Source: an uncultured Clostridia bacterium (lineage in GTDB: Bacteria > Bacillota > Clostridia > Peptostreptococcales > Anaerovoracaceae). From it: a DNA stretch of 64,000 bases. The stretch lies in contig CALIXS010000013.1 of NCBI GenBank assembly GCA_938046095.1, forward strand, positions 112,852-176,851. The letters are read 5' to 3'. Below the pieces are notes generated by a model that saw nothing but the letters and a program-made list of their open reading frames with translations, was not told the DNA's origin and did not search any database. The first letter of the stretch is position 1, and each line of letters starts with the position of its first letter. Position numbers and translations under genes: made by a program. Shown one piece after another: positions 25,301-32,577 of this stretch.

Positions 25301-26048
25301 CTCTGCAAAGGCATTCCGTGACGCAGGAGCCGAGCCGGAAATATTCGTCATAAACAATCTGAGCCCTGAAGCCGTAGCTTTATCCGTCGAAAAATTTGCC
25401 GCTAAAATCCGGGATTCCGAGATGATTTTTATTCCGGGGGGATTTTCGGGAGGTGACGAGCCTGACGGCTCAGGAAAATTTATAACCGCATTCTTCAGAA
25501 ATCCTGAGATAACGGAAGCGGTAAACGAACTGATCGATGTGCGTGAAGGCCTGATGGCAGGTATCTGCAACGGGTTTCAGGCTCTCATCAAACTCGGACT
25601 CGTACCGTTCGGCAGGATATCCGATACTGATGAGACGTATCCGACGCTAACATATAATGCCATAGGGCGCCATCAGTCAAAGCTCATACGTACGAGAGTA
25701 TGTTCAAATAAATCACCTTGGATGAGCGAGACAAAGCCGGGAGATATATACACCATACCTATATCACACGGTGAAGGCAGATTTGTCGCATCAGAGGAGC
25801 TTATCGCAAAGCTCGCCGAAAACGGTCAGATAATAACGCAGTACGTCGACCTCAGGGGGCGTCCGACGGGAGATATACAGTTCAATCCGAACGGGTCATA
25901 TTCCGCTGTTGAGGGTATAACATCACCGGACGGAAGGATTCTCGGTAAGATGGGACATTCGGAAAGGATCGGGAAAAATCTATATAAGAACGTTCCCGGA
26001 AACTTCGATATGGGAATGTTCAGATCGGCGGTAAATTACTTCAGATAA
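22341..26048 (+). CDS. purL: Phosphoribosylformylglycinamidine synthase, single-chain (PurL)
   Basis: A 1235-residue FGAM synthase that converts FGAR, ATP and glutamine to FGAM. It fuses the synthetase and glutaminase parts that Bacillus splits into PurL, PurQ and PurS. The ATP-binding segment HNHPTEIEPFGGAATCIGG lies near residue 315, a second AIRS-like half follows, and the C-terminal class I glutaminase carries the nucleophile C1076 (GICNGFQ), with SHGEGRF further on. Last gene of the operon; the single-chain form is common in Clostridia. No purSQ genes are present. Confidence 0.97.
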   Translation: MVKRIYVEKKPSFANESSYLLSELRDLLGIKQLTALRIVNRYDVEGLEDELFAMAVRTVFSEPQVDDTYAAIKADEGDTVFAAEYLPGQFDMRASSAEECIQLISKGERPFVRTAVIYILSGALTAQDIEQIKKYVINPVEAREASLELPGTLKVSYDIPEEVETLDGFNLMTEDEMPEFLVKNGLAMDIADLRMCRDYFKGLRRDPTITEIKVIDTYWSDHCRHTTFNTIIDKIKFEDPNVAAAYEEYLKMRDKLCRKKPVTLMDICTINAADLKSEGLLDNLDESEEINACTVKIKVDIDGKDEDWLILFKNETHNHPTEIEPFGGAATCIGGAIRDPLSGRSYVYSAMRVTGAADPLKPVSETINGKLPQRKIVTTAAAGYSSYGNQIGLATGQVDEIYHPGYIAKRMEIGAVIAAAPQANVRREHPIPGDVVILLGGKTGRDGCGGATGSSKSHTTESLETCGAEVQKGNAPEERKLQRLFRNSEAARLIKRCNDFGAGGVSVAIGELADGLEVNLNKIPKKYEGLDGTELSISESQERMAVVVAAEDSDRFCELARQENLESTAVAEVTEEPYLRLNWNGKAIVDISRRFLDTNGAEKHIEIHVPEGHDYTKSITGTFREKYLAVASDLNSCSKRGLSERFDSTIGAGTVLMPFGGLRQRTPTLAMVNLIPSEKGDTNTCSVMAWDYDPYITSADPYKGAYLAVLGSVAKLIATGAECRDIYLTFQEYFKKPGHDGTRWAEPLAAVLGAFSAQRDLGIAAIGGKDSMSGSFEDIDVPPTLVSFAVTTCKADRILSSEFKGLGHDVILLEPEVTEQGLPDTDSFKKNVGIVSGLVTSGEALSIFTPGHAGIAEAVMKMCMGNALGFEYDENMTDAKIFGLSHGSFIVELKKDAKDILMDDYRLLGRTSANRKISLGRAAVTMYEINDAYESKLEPIYPCNIKPADIDTTPFTYPETKPLCATYIKKTPKTLIPVFPGTNCEYDSAKAFRDAGAEPEIFVINNLSPEAVALSVEKFAAKIRDSEMIFIPGGFSGGDEPDGSGKFITAFFRNPEITEAVNELIDVREGLMAGICNGFQALIKLGLVPFGRISDTDETYPTLTYNAIGRHQSKLIRTRVCSNKSPWMSETKPGDIYTIPISHGEGRFVASEELIAKLAENGQIITQYVDLRGRPTGDIQFNPNGSYSAVEGITSPDGRILGKMGHSERIGKNLYKNVPGNFDMGMFRSAVNYFR

Positions 26049-26237
26049 CGGATAACATTATTCACGACGGTGTCCTCTTCGTGTTCAATTTTAGGCACTG
26101 AAGTAAAAAAAGGCATTTTCCGCTTGTTTTATAAAGGATATATATATCGACGCGGCAAATAAAATCGCCTAAAACGCAAATTTAAGCTTTAAAAATGCCC
26201 ACCTGCCGGTGTAATGCCGGTATCCCCTAAGATATTG
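26049..26237. other. Convergent intergenic region between purL and the LysM gene
   Basis: Rightward and leftward gene sets meet here. There is no simple hairpin with a T-run. Instead two perfect 8-base complementary pairs interleave: TTTTAGGC (26089-26096) with GCCTAAAA (26167-26174), and GGCATTTT (26112-26119) with AAAATGCC (26192-26199). The order A-B-A'-B' is that of a pseudoknot or of two alternative stems. TGCCGGT occurs twice at the right side (26204-26221). It may act as a bidirectional termination region. Confidence 0.4.
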
Positions 26238-26534
26238 TTATGCAGGTATCATAAGCTGCATACCGACCGTCAGCTCGTCCGCTTTCAGGCTGTTCAGCCT
26301 GGATATCTCGTAAACAAGCTTGCGTATATCCGTGTCGTTATCGGAATATGCACCGGCTATCGACCAGAGCGTATCACCCGATGCAACGGTTACGGTGCGG
26401 TATGATTCAGTGCTTGTACCGGAAACTCCGCTCGTTCCGAATACCGTAGCGAGACACATGAATATGATGATAAGAAGAACCGATGTGAATATAGTAAACC
26501 TGACCTTGGATGCTATTCTGTACTTTCTGAACAT
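26238..26534 (-). CDS. Small membrane-anchored LysM protein, YneA-like (putative SOS division inhibitor)
   Basis: A 98-residue protein: a short basic N-terminus, one membrane segment (about residues 13-33, FTIFTSVLLIIIFMCLATVF), then a LysM domain (about 44-97; VTVASGDTLWSIAGAYS, ending VGMQLMIPA). LysM binds peptidoglycan. Size and layout match YneA of Bacillus, which stops cell division during SOS. The promoter is flanked by two LexA-like palindromes, which strongly supports this role. The start follows AGAGG with eight bases of spacing. lexA, the usual neighbour of yneA, is not next to it. The symbol is withheld because LysM proteins are common and the match is by architecture and control. 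Confidence 0.75.
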   Translation of the reverse strand: MFRKYRIASKVRFTIFTSVLLIIIFMCLATVFGTSGVSGTSTESYRTVTVASGDTLWSIAGAYSDNDTDIRKLVYEISRLNSLKADELTVGMQLMIPA

Positions 26535-26563
26535 GTTACATACCTCTTTCTTATATAAAAAAA

Positions 26564-26577
26564 CAAATGCATGTTCG
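26564..26577 (-). promoter_or_regulatory. LexA-like operator just downstream of the LysM-gene promoter
   Basis: On the minus strand this reads CGAACATGCATTTG: a perfect CGAAC half-site and a degenerate second half (three of five matches). It lies nine bases after the -10 element, where transcription begins, the same geometry as the box at recA. Confidence 0.55.
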
Positions 26578-26585
26578 TTTTTTAT

Positions 26586-26614
26586 ATAATATCAGAACAC
26601 AAGTTTAGCGTCAA
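26586..26614 (-). promoter_or_regulatory. Sigma-A-type promoter of the LysM gene
   Basis: On the minus strand TTGACG (26614-26609) and TATTAT (26591-26586) are spaced by exactly 17 bases. Transcription would start at about 26579, next to the LexA-like box at 26564-26577. Confidence 0.75.
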
Positions 26615-26622
26615 GTCAAATA

Positions 26623-26636
26623 TGAACTTTTGTTCT
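26623..26636 (-). promoter_or_regulatory. Second LexA-like palindrome upstream of the LysM-gene promoter
   Basis: TGAACTTTTGTTCT contains the perfect palindrome GAAC-N4-GTTC, the core of the Bacillota LexA operator, lacking only the outer C and G. It ends two bases from the stop of the upstream membrane-protein gene and lies eight bases upstream of the -35 element. Confidence 0.55.
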
Positions 26637-26637
26637 T

Positions 26638-27375
26638 TTATTTTGATATTTTTTTGTAAAAAGAATCGATCCGGCTGCTTATCTTTTTTCTTTTTATAAC
26701 GCATATGATAAACGCTGCAATCACTATGGCCGCGATGAATGCAAGGAGTTTGTAGCGTCCGGACATATAGAGAGAGCCTGCGAGTATGCTCGCGCACATC
26801 GCGGGAGTCCTCCCTACGAGTGAAGTTATGATGAACGGCTTATATTTTATATCCGAAGCTCCGGCGGCATATCCCAATATATCCTTAGGCAATCCGGGTA
26901 TCAAATAAAGCAGAAAAATGATGGTAAGTCCTCTCCTGCTGTTGAGGCGTTCAACGTAATAACTCATTTTTTCGCTGCCGAAGATAAGCCTGAGAGCATC
27001 CCTTCCGAGTACGTCGGCGAGCAAATAAGTCGCAGTGGTGCCTATAAATGCGCCGGTCAGAGAATACAGGAGGCTCATGAAAAAGCCGAACGTCATGCCG
27101 GCGACTATCTGGAAGAACTGTCCCGGTATAACACATATAATGATCTGCAGTATCTGTACGGCCATGTAAATAACGGCGCTTCGGGCGTGGTGGAGCCTGA
27201 AAAACGCAGCGGCGGCTTCGAGCGAGTTGTATTTATCGAGAATATCGCGCCTGAAAAAAAGTATATATGTCGGCAGTCCGAGGACAATCACGATAAGAAC
27301 GACGAATTTCAGTATCGTAAGTATCATTTTTGACCGTGTCATTTTTGTTTTGTCGGATAATTTACCTCTTTTCAT
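26638..27375 (-). CDS. TVP38/TMEM64 (VTT/DedA-like) membrane protein
   Basis: A polytopic membrane protein of about 245 residues. After an N-terminal membrane segment (LTILKFVVLIVIVLGLPTYI) comes the VTT domain with IPGQFFQIVAGMTFG and the re-entrant signature YLIPGLPKDILGYAAG, followed by a last membrane helix and a basic tail. Related proteins are implicated in lipid flipping or transport; the substrate here is unknown. Start uncertain: the ATG at 27375 overlaps the end of ynbB by 14 bases; a later ATG at 27342 would also leave the whole VTT domain, and the frame opens further upstream to 27483 inside ynbB. It occupies a position where lexA is often found. Confidence 0.82.
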   Translation of the reverse strand: MKRGKLSDKTKMTRSKMILTILKFVVLIVIVLGLPTYILFFRRDILDKYNSLEAAAAFFRLHHARSAVIYMAVQILQIIICVIPGQFFQIVAGMTFGFFMSLLYSLTGAFIGTTATYLLADVLGRDALRLIFGSEKMSYYVERLNSRRGLTIIFLLYLIPGLPKDILGYAAGASDIKYKPFIITSLVGRTPAMCASILAGSLYMSGRYKLLAFIAAIVIAAFIICVIKRKKISSRIDSFYKKISK

Positions 27376-28666
27376 ATCCCTTAAGAAGACCTTTTTCGTA
27401 AAGAGCATTGAGCGATTTAAGAACGCCGAATTTGGCATGCTGATATGTGAGTCCTCCCTGAAAATAAACGTTATACGGCTCACGTATCGGCGCGTCGGCG
27501 GAAAGCTCTATGGAAGAACCCTGAACAAAAGCGCCGGAAGCCATCACTACGTCGTTCTCGTAGCCCGGCATTGCCCACGGCACCGGAGTGACGTGAGAAT
27601 CTATCGGTGCCGCTCTTTGTATGCCGTCACAGAACGCCACAACGGAATCGGGATCGCCCAGTCTGACGGCCTGTATTATGTCACTGCGCCGCACATCAAT
27701 ATCCGGGCATATTTCGTAGCCGAGCTTCTGGTATGCGCGGCCGCAGAGCAAAGCGCCCTTGACCGCGCCGTTTACCACCTTGGGAGCGAAAAAAAGTCCC
27801 TGAAGAATGCCGCGCGTCTGTCCGAAAGTAAGACCGCATTCGGCTCCGATACCGGGGCATGTCATTCTGTACGCGACCTTTTCTACAAGGTCCGCTCTTC
27901 CGCATACGTATCCTCCGGAAAGTGCGATCCCTCCGCCCGGGTTTTTTATCAAAGAGCCTGCCATTATATCGGCGCCGACGGCGACGGGGTCGGCGGAAGT
28001 CACAAATTCTCCATAAGAATTGTCCACCATTATTATGATATCCGGATTGATTTCGTGGACAAAAGCGGCTGTTTCGGCAATTTGGTTTACGGTAATTGGA
28101 ATATGCCAACCGTATCCCATAGACCGCTGTATCGAAACCATCTTAGTCTTATCTGATATTGAACTCCTCAGAGCCTGCTTGTCTATCCCGCCGTCATCCG
28201 TCAGTTCTGTCTGCCTGTAAATAACGCCGTTGTCTATAAGCGAGCCCATCCCGCTTCCACGTATGCCTATTACCTCTTCGAGTGTATCGTACGGCCTGCC
28301 CGTCGCGTATATAAGCTCATCTCCGGCTTTCAGCAGTCCGAACAGCGTTATCGCAAGAGCGTGAGTACCGTTAACTATATTTATTCTCACGAGAGCCTTT
28401 TCGCCGCCGAAAACGTCTGCGTAGACGCGTTCAACGGCATCGCGGCCGGCATCGTCGTAGCCGTAGCCGGTGTTCCATGCAAAATGCGTGTCAGATATCC
28501 TGTTGTCCTGAAAGGCTTTTATGACGCGAAGCTGATTCAGCTCGAGTATCCCGTCGAGTATGTCAAACTGTTTCTGTATATCCCTTTCGGCTTCCGCGAC
28601 TACATCCGAGATAAAATCCTGTATTCCGAAAGTTTGTTTCAAGTATGTTTTGGCCGTATTATCCAT
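27362..28666 (-). CDS. ynbB: Methionine gamma-lyase-like protein, YnbB family ('aluminium resistance protein')
   Basis: A 434-residue fold-type I PLP enzyme of the Met_gamma_lyase (PF06838) family. Segments include NIVNGTHALAITLFGLLKAGDELIYATG, VDNSYGEF and the PLP-lysine loop MAGSLIKNPGGG with the lysine near residue 239. The natural reaction is not established; the label aluminium resistance comes from an old phenotype. Next to miaA/mutL in many Clostridia. The upstream recombinase stop is six bases away, and the start lacks a strong ribosome binding site, so coupling is plausible. Confidence 0.9.
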   Translation of the reverse strand: MDNTAKTYLKQTFGIQDFISDVVAEAERDIQKQFDILDGILELNQLRVIKAFQDNRISDTHFAWNTGYGYDDAGRDAVERVYADVFGGEKALVRINIVNGTHALAITLFGLLKAGDELIYATGRPYDTLEEVIGIRGSGMGSLIDNGVIYRQTELTDDGGIDKQALRSSISDKTKMVSIQRSMGYGWHIPITVNQIAETAAFVHEINPDIIIMVDNSYGEFVTSADPVAVGADIMAGSLIKNPGGGIALSGGYVCGRADLVEKVAYRMTCPGIGAECGLTFGQTRGILQGLFFAPKVVNGAVKGALLCGRAYQKLGYEICPDIDVRRSDIIQAVRLGDPDSVVAFCDGIQRAAPIDSHVTPVPWAMPGYENDVVMASGAFVQGSSIELSADAPIREPYNVYFQGGLTYQHAKFGVLKSLNALYEKGLLKGYEKR

Positions 28667-28672
28667 AATATT

Positions 28673-29800
28673 TTATTTTTTGACCCTTTCCTTCTCCCAC
28701 TCCATGTCTTTGACGAGATTGCGCTTGACGCCCTCCTTTTGCCTCGCGTAGAGCTGCGTCGTAGTCACCTGCTCGTGATCAAGAAGCGTCGCAACATCGT
28801 ATATTGAATTGCCTCTTCCTATAAGACTCGTTGCTGCAGTAGCTCTCAGCTTATGAGGGCTGTATCCCGCGTCACGCGACGTATGGAGCGCGATTGAGGT
28901 GTATTTTTTTACAAGCTGTCTGAGCTGACGCTCCGTCATGCGTTTTCCCTGAAGCGAGAGGAAAAGAGCATCTTCGTTTTCCTCGTCGGGATGCACCGTT
29001 TTGCGTTCGTTATCTATATAGTCATGAACGACGGCAGTTACACTGTCATTAAGAGGCATGATGCTCTCTTTGCCTCTCTTGCGGTAAATCTTGAACTCCC
29101 CTCTGCCGAAATTGAAAGAACTGAGATTGAGCTGCCAAAGCTCTGACAGCCTTAAACCGTATGTCAGAAACAGTATAAGAATGGCCTTGTCGCGTTTTTT
29201 TGTTTTCTCCCAATAAGCCTTTTCGTGCTTCGTCTGCCCTGCCCCCGTGCTCACCGCATCGAGCATTATCATGACCTCATCGTCATGGAGCGCTTTTATC
29301 TCTCTTTCCCCGGCCTTCGGAACGCGAATCGGATCAAATCCGTCAGTTATATTTTTTTTAAGAAGCTCATCGCGATACAGCTGTTTGAACATCACCGAAA
29401 GCGATGATTTCTTGCGCGCCAGCGTTTTGCTGCTGTTTTCGTATACCGTCGCTGTCCCTTTGCCGTCATCGACGGTATAATGGCGGCAGTAATCGATAAA
29501 AACATTTATATCCGCAGCCCTGATACCGGCAAAATCGGACAGCCTGATATTGTTTGCGGCACTCGCCTGCGTCAGAGCTGTTTCGCGTATCAGATATTCA
29601 CAAAAAAACTTTATATCGTGCAGGTATGCAAGCCGCGTCATAGGCAAAACATTGCCGCGCAGATAAATAAAAAAACCGCGCAGAAATTTAGGCAGCTCGT
29701 TTTCGATGCCGGTGCATTCCTCGTAAACCCGCGCTTCGCGTTCGACTATATTGTCAGGACGGTCGCTTTTGTTGTGAACTATAACCTTTTTTTGAGCCAT
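28673..29800 (-). CDS. Tyrosine recombinase (XerC/XerD-like integrase family)
   Basis: A 375-residue tyrosine recombinase with a SAM-like core-binding domain (about 40-165) and a catalytic domain. The catalytic set is complete: R217 (YGLRLSEL), K near 244, H316 and R319 (HKLR), H342 (LDHEQV) and nucleophile Y351. The 50-residue N-terminal part before the core-binding domain is longer than in XerC/XerD. It is embedded in a housekeeping operon, overlapping miaA by 22 bases, without phage genes, an att-like repeat or an excisionase nearby, so it looks resident. Whether it is a chromosome dimer resolvase or serves another site is unknown. It starts behind GGGGAG. Confidence 0.9.
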   Translation of the reverse strand: MAQKKVIVHNKSDRPDNIVEREARVYEECTGIENELPKFLRGFFIYLRGNVLPMTRLAYLHDIKFFCEYLIRETALTQASAANNIRLSDFAGIRAADINVFIDYCRHYTVDDGKGTATVYENSSKTLARKKSSLSVMFKQLYRDELLKKNITDGFDPIRVPKAGEREIKALHDDEVMIMLDAVSTGAGQTKHEKAYWEKTKKRDKAILILFLTYGLRLSELWQLNLSSFNFGRGEFKIYRKRGKESIMPLNDSVTAVVHDYIDNERKTVHPDEENEDALFLSLQGKRMTERQLRQLVKKYTSIALHTSRDAGYSPHKLRATAATSLIGRGNSIYDVATLLDHEQVTTTQLYARQKEGVKRNLVKDMEWEKERVKK

Positions 29801-30702
29801 TGGAGAACTCCCCTCAAAGCTTCACTGTCATCCATACCCGTTATATCAAAACGCACGCAGTCGTCATAACGCCTGAACCACGTTTCCTGTCTTTTGGCAT
29901 AATGTCTCGTATTCTTCTTTATCAGATCGGCAGCCTCCGTGAGCGTCAGAACGCCTTTGATGTAAGCTGTCATTTCCTTATATCCGATGCCCTTCATCGA
30001 GATATCATCTTCGTCAAGCCCCATATCCATAAGGCGCCGGACCTCATCCTCGAGACCGCATTCTATGATATTGTCAACTCTCCGGTCGATCCGCCCATAA
30101 AGTTCGGCTCTGTCTCTGAAGAGACCTATGAGTGTCGCGTCAAAACGCCTGCCTTTCGTCTTTACATCCGAAAAATCTGCTATACCGCGGCCCGCACGCG
30201 CCGCCTCGATAGCACGCACGACCCGTTTCGTGTTGTTCGGATGTATACGCAAGGCAGCCTCGGCATCCTCTGAGGCGAGCACGTTGTAAAGAGCTTCGGG
30301 CCCCTCCTTTTCGGCGTACGCATAAAGCTCGTCCCTGATGCTGTCCGGGGACGGCTCGGCGGAAAAATCGAGGTCATACAGTATCGAATCGAGATAAAGA
30401 CCTGTCCCGCCGACTATTAGCGGCGTAATGCCCCGCGAAATTATATCCCTTATCGCTTCAGAAGCGAGATCACGGTATATCGCAACGCTGAAGCGTTCAT
30501 CCGGGTTGATTTCGCCTACGAGATGATGTCTGACCCTCGAAAGCTCCTCCGGTGAAGGCTTCGCGCTTCCGATGTCCATGAACCTGTACAATTGCATTGA
30601 ATCGCACGATACGATCTCGCAGCCGAGCTCTTCGGCTATGCCGACTGAAACGGCCGTTTTTCCGACTGCGGTAGGTCCTATGACTGCTATGAGTTTATCC
30701 AT
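29779..30702 (-). CDS. miaA: tRNA dimethylallyltransferase (MiaA)
   Basis: A 307-residue MiaA that adds the dimethylallyl group to N6 of A37 in tRNAs reading UNN codons. The P-loop is GPTAVGKTA at the N-terminus; SCDSMQLY and GGTGLYLDSI are conserved tRNA/substrate segments; the C-terminus has the KRQETWFRR motif. The ATG at 30702 is nine bases after the mutL stop and follows TAGGTG; a GTG at 30711 is possible. Cotranscribed with mutS and mutL, as in many bacteria. hfq, often next, is absent. Confidence 0.96.
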   Translation of the reverse strand: MDKLIAVIGPTAVGKTAVSVGIAEELGCEIVSCDSMQLYRFMDIGSAKPSPEELSRVRHHLVGEINPDERFSVAIYRDLASEAIRDIISRGITPLIVGGTGLYLDSILYDLDFSAEPSPDSIRDELYAYAEKEGPEALYNVLASEDAEAALRIHPNNTKRVVRAIEAARAGRGIADFSDVKTKGRRFDATLIGLFRDRAELYGRIDRRVDNIIECGLEDEVRRLMDMGLDEDDISMKGIGYKEMTAYIKGVLTLTEAADLIKKNTRHYAKRQETWFRRYDDCVRFDITGMDDSEALRGVLQWLKKRL

Positions 30703-30711
30703 ATTATACAC

Positions 30712-32577
30712 CTACTGTATTCTTTTGAACATACGTTCCAGATCGTATTGCGTAAACCGGACAAATGTCGGCCGCCCGTGCGGACACGAAAACGGATTAC
30801 GGCATTTCTTGAGTTCATCGATCAGCTTAAGCGCCTCCTCATGCGAAATGTAGTCGTGTGCTTTGATGGAGGCCTTGCACGCCTTTGTGATGAGCTTATC
30901 TATCACAATTTTGTTTTTAATCGTTTCGCCGTCCACGTAAGCATCAAGAAAAGCTTTGACAAAGCTTTCTGCCTCGCTCATATCCATCCGTCCCGGGATC
31001 GCTCTGATAAGGTACGTCCTTTCTCCGAATTCCTCTATTTCATATCCTATTCGTTCAAGCTCCGCGATCCACAAATCGTCCGTCACCTCTGTCGGTATAT
31101 CGAAGGACAGAGGCGTCAGCAAAAGCTGGCTCGTCTTTTTCGATGACAAGTAGGCGCCCACGAATTTTTCGTAGTTGATGCGCTCGTGGGCGGCATGCTG
31201 GTCTATAAGGTAAAGGCATGTGTCGTCGGTTGCGGATATATATGTACCGAAAAATATATCCCCTATGCATATATCATCTATATCGAAAGGCCTATTCAAA
31301 GGCTCGCATATATCAAAATCCTCTCCTGACGGCAAAGATACGGCGGATTTAACCGAAACTCCGTCATCATACGATGACGGACCTGAATAAACATCCTCGT
31401 GATACTCGTCGTTACAGCCGATATTGTCTTTATTATCTTGCGAATCCCAAGAAAGAAATTCATTTCGGTTAACGTCCTCAATAAATTTTGCCTCACGCTT
31501 TGTCGACAGGAATTGTTTTATGTCGACTTGATGGGTTTTATAATCATCTTCGGGCTCGGCGACTTTATAATTATCTAATGCTTTCGGAACCGCACCCTTT
31601 TCGGCGAGCGCAGCGAAAATCGCTTCCGCCACCGCACCGGTCACTTTGACGTCGTCGTCAAACCTTACCTCTCTTTTGTTCGGGTGTATATTGACGTCGA
31701 GATCTTTAGGATCCGTCTCGACAAAAATAAAAGCTATCGGATACCGTCCCTCGAATATACGTTCTTTGTATCCTGCGTCCACTCCCTTTTCGAGCGTTTT
31801 ACTGCTGACAACTCTGCCGTTTACAAAATAGTATTGGCTTCTTCTGTTGGTGCGCGTCAATGTTGCACGCGACAATAATCCGTAGATGCGAAGAGAGCCC
31901 GTTTTGAAATCAAAAGGAACGAGCTCTTTGTAGTCGCTTTCCCTGAATACCTGTATAACGGCCGCGGACAGGCTTCCCGAACCGTTCGAAGTGAATACGT
32001 TCCTGCCGTTGCTCATCAGCGTAAACCGTATAGACGGTTTCGTAAGGGCTATTCTCGATACGGTGTCTATAATCAGAGAAGTTTCCGCCGCCTCGCTTTT
32101 GAGAAATTTTGCACGTGCCGGCGTGTTATAAAAGAGATCGCTTATAATGAGGCTCGTCCCGTCGGGACAGCCGACAGGCTCCTTTGTAAGTATTTCTCCG
32201 CCGTGAATGACGATCCTCGTTCCCAACTTGCTGCCGCGCGCTTTCGTTATCATCTCCGTTCTCGTCACCGCGGCTACGCTTGCGAGCGCTTCGCCGCGAA
32301 AGCCGAGCGTCATAAGGCTTCTGAGGTCCTCGGCCTTTACTATTTTGCTCGTCGCATGGCGGAAAAATGCCTTAGGCACGTCGTCCGCCGGTATGCCTGA
32401 GCCGTCATCCGTCACACGTATCAGCTCTCTGCCGCCGCGCTTAATCTCTACGGTTATGCCGCACGCTCCGGCGTCTATCGAATTTTCGACGAGCTCTTTT
32501 ACTATCGAAACAGGCCTTTCTATCACCTCGCCTGCCGCGATCTTATCAGCCACGTTTTTTTCCAATATGTTTATCAT
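30712..32577 (-). CDS. mutL: DNA mismatch repair protein MutL
   Basis: A 621-residue MutL. The N-terminal GHKL ATPase has ELVENSIDAGA, DDGSGI and GFRGEALAS. After a variable acidic linker (about 330-430) the C-terminal domain carries DQHAAHERINYE, the metal-binding endonuclease motif, and CPHGRPT near the end. MutL therefore should nick DNA itself, as in organisms without MutH. It starts within the mutS stop (ATGA, four bases). Confidence 0.97.
   Translation of the reverse strand: MINILEKNVADKIAAGEVIERPVSIVKELVENSIDAGACGITVEIKRGGRELIRVTDDGSGIPADDVPKAFFRHATSKIVKAEDLRSLMTLGFRGEALASVAAVTRTEMITKARGSKLGTRIVIHGGEILTKEPVGCPDGTSLIISDLFYNTPARAKFLKSEAAETSLIIDTVSRIALTKPSIRFTLMSNGRNVFTSNGSGSLSAAVIQVFRESDYKELVPFDFKTGSLRIYGLLSRATLTRTNRRSQYYFVNGRVVSSKTLEKGVDAGYKERIFEGRYPIAFIFVETDPKDLDVNIHPNKREVRFDDDVKVTGAVAEAIFAALAEKGAVPKALDNYKVAEPEDDYKTHQVDIKQFLSTKREAKFIEDVNRNEFLSWDSQDNKDNIGCNDEYHEDVYSGPSSYDDGVSVKSAVSLPSGEDFDICEPLNRPFDIDDICIGDIFFGTYISATDDTCLYLIDQHAAHERINYEKFVGAYLSSKKTSQLLLTPLSFDIPTEVTDDLWIAELERIGYEIEEFGERTYLIRAIPGRMDMSEAESFVKAFLDAYVDGETIKNKIVIDKLITKACKASIKAHDYISHEEALKLIDELKKCRNPFSCPHGRPTFVRFTQYDLERMFKRIQ

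Noticed and set aside
27227..28156. A 309-residue plus-strand open frame opposite ynbB
   Set aside because: Complement of a well-conserved PLP enzyme gene; no independent evidence.
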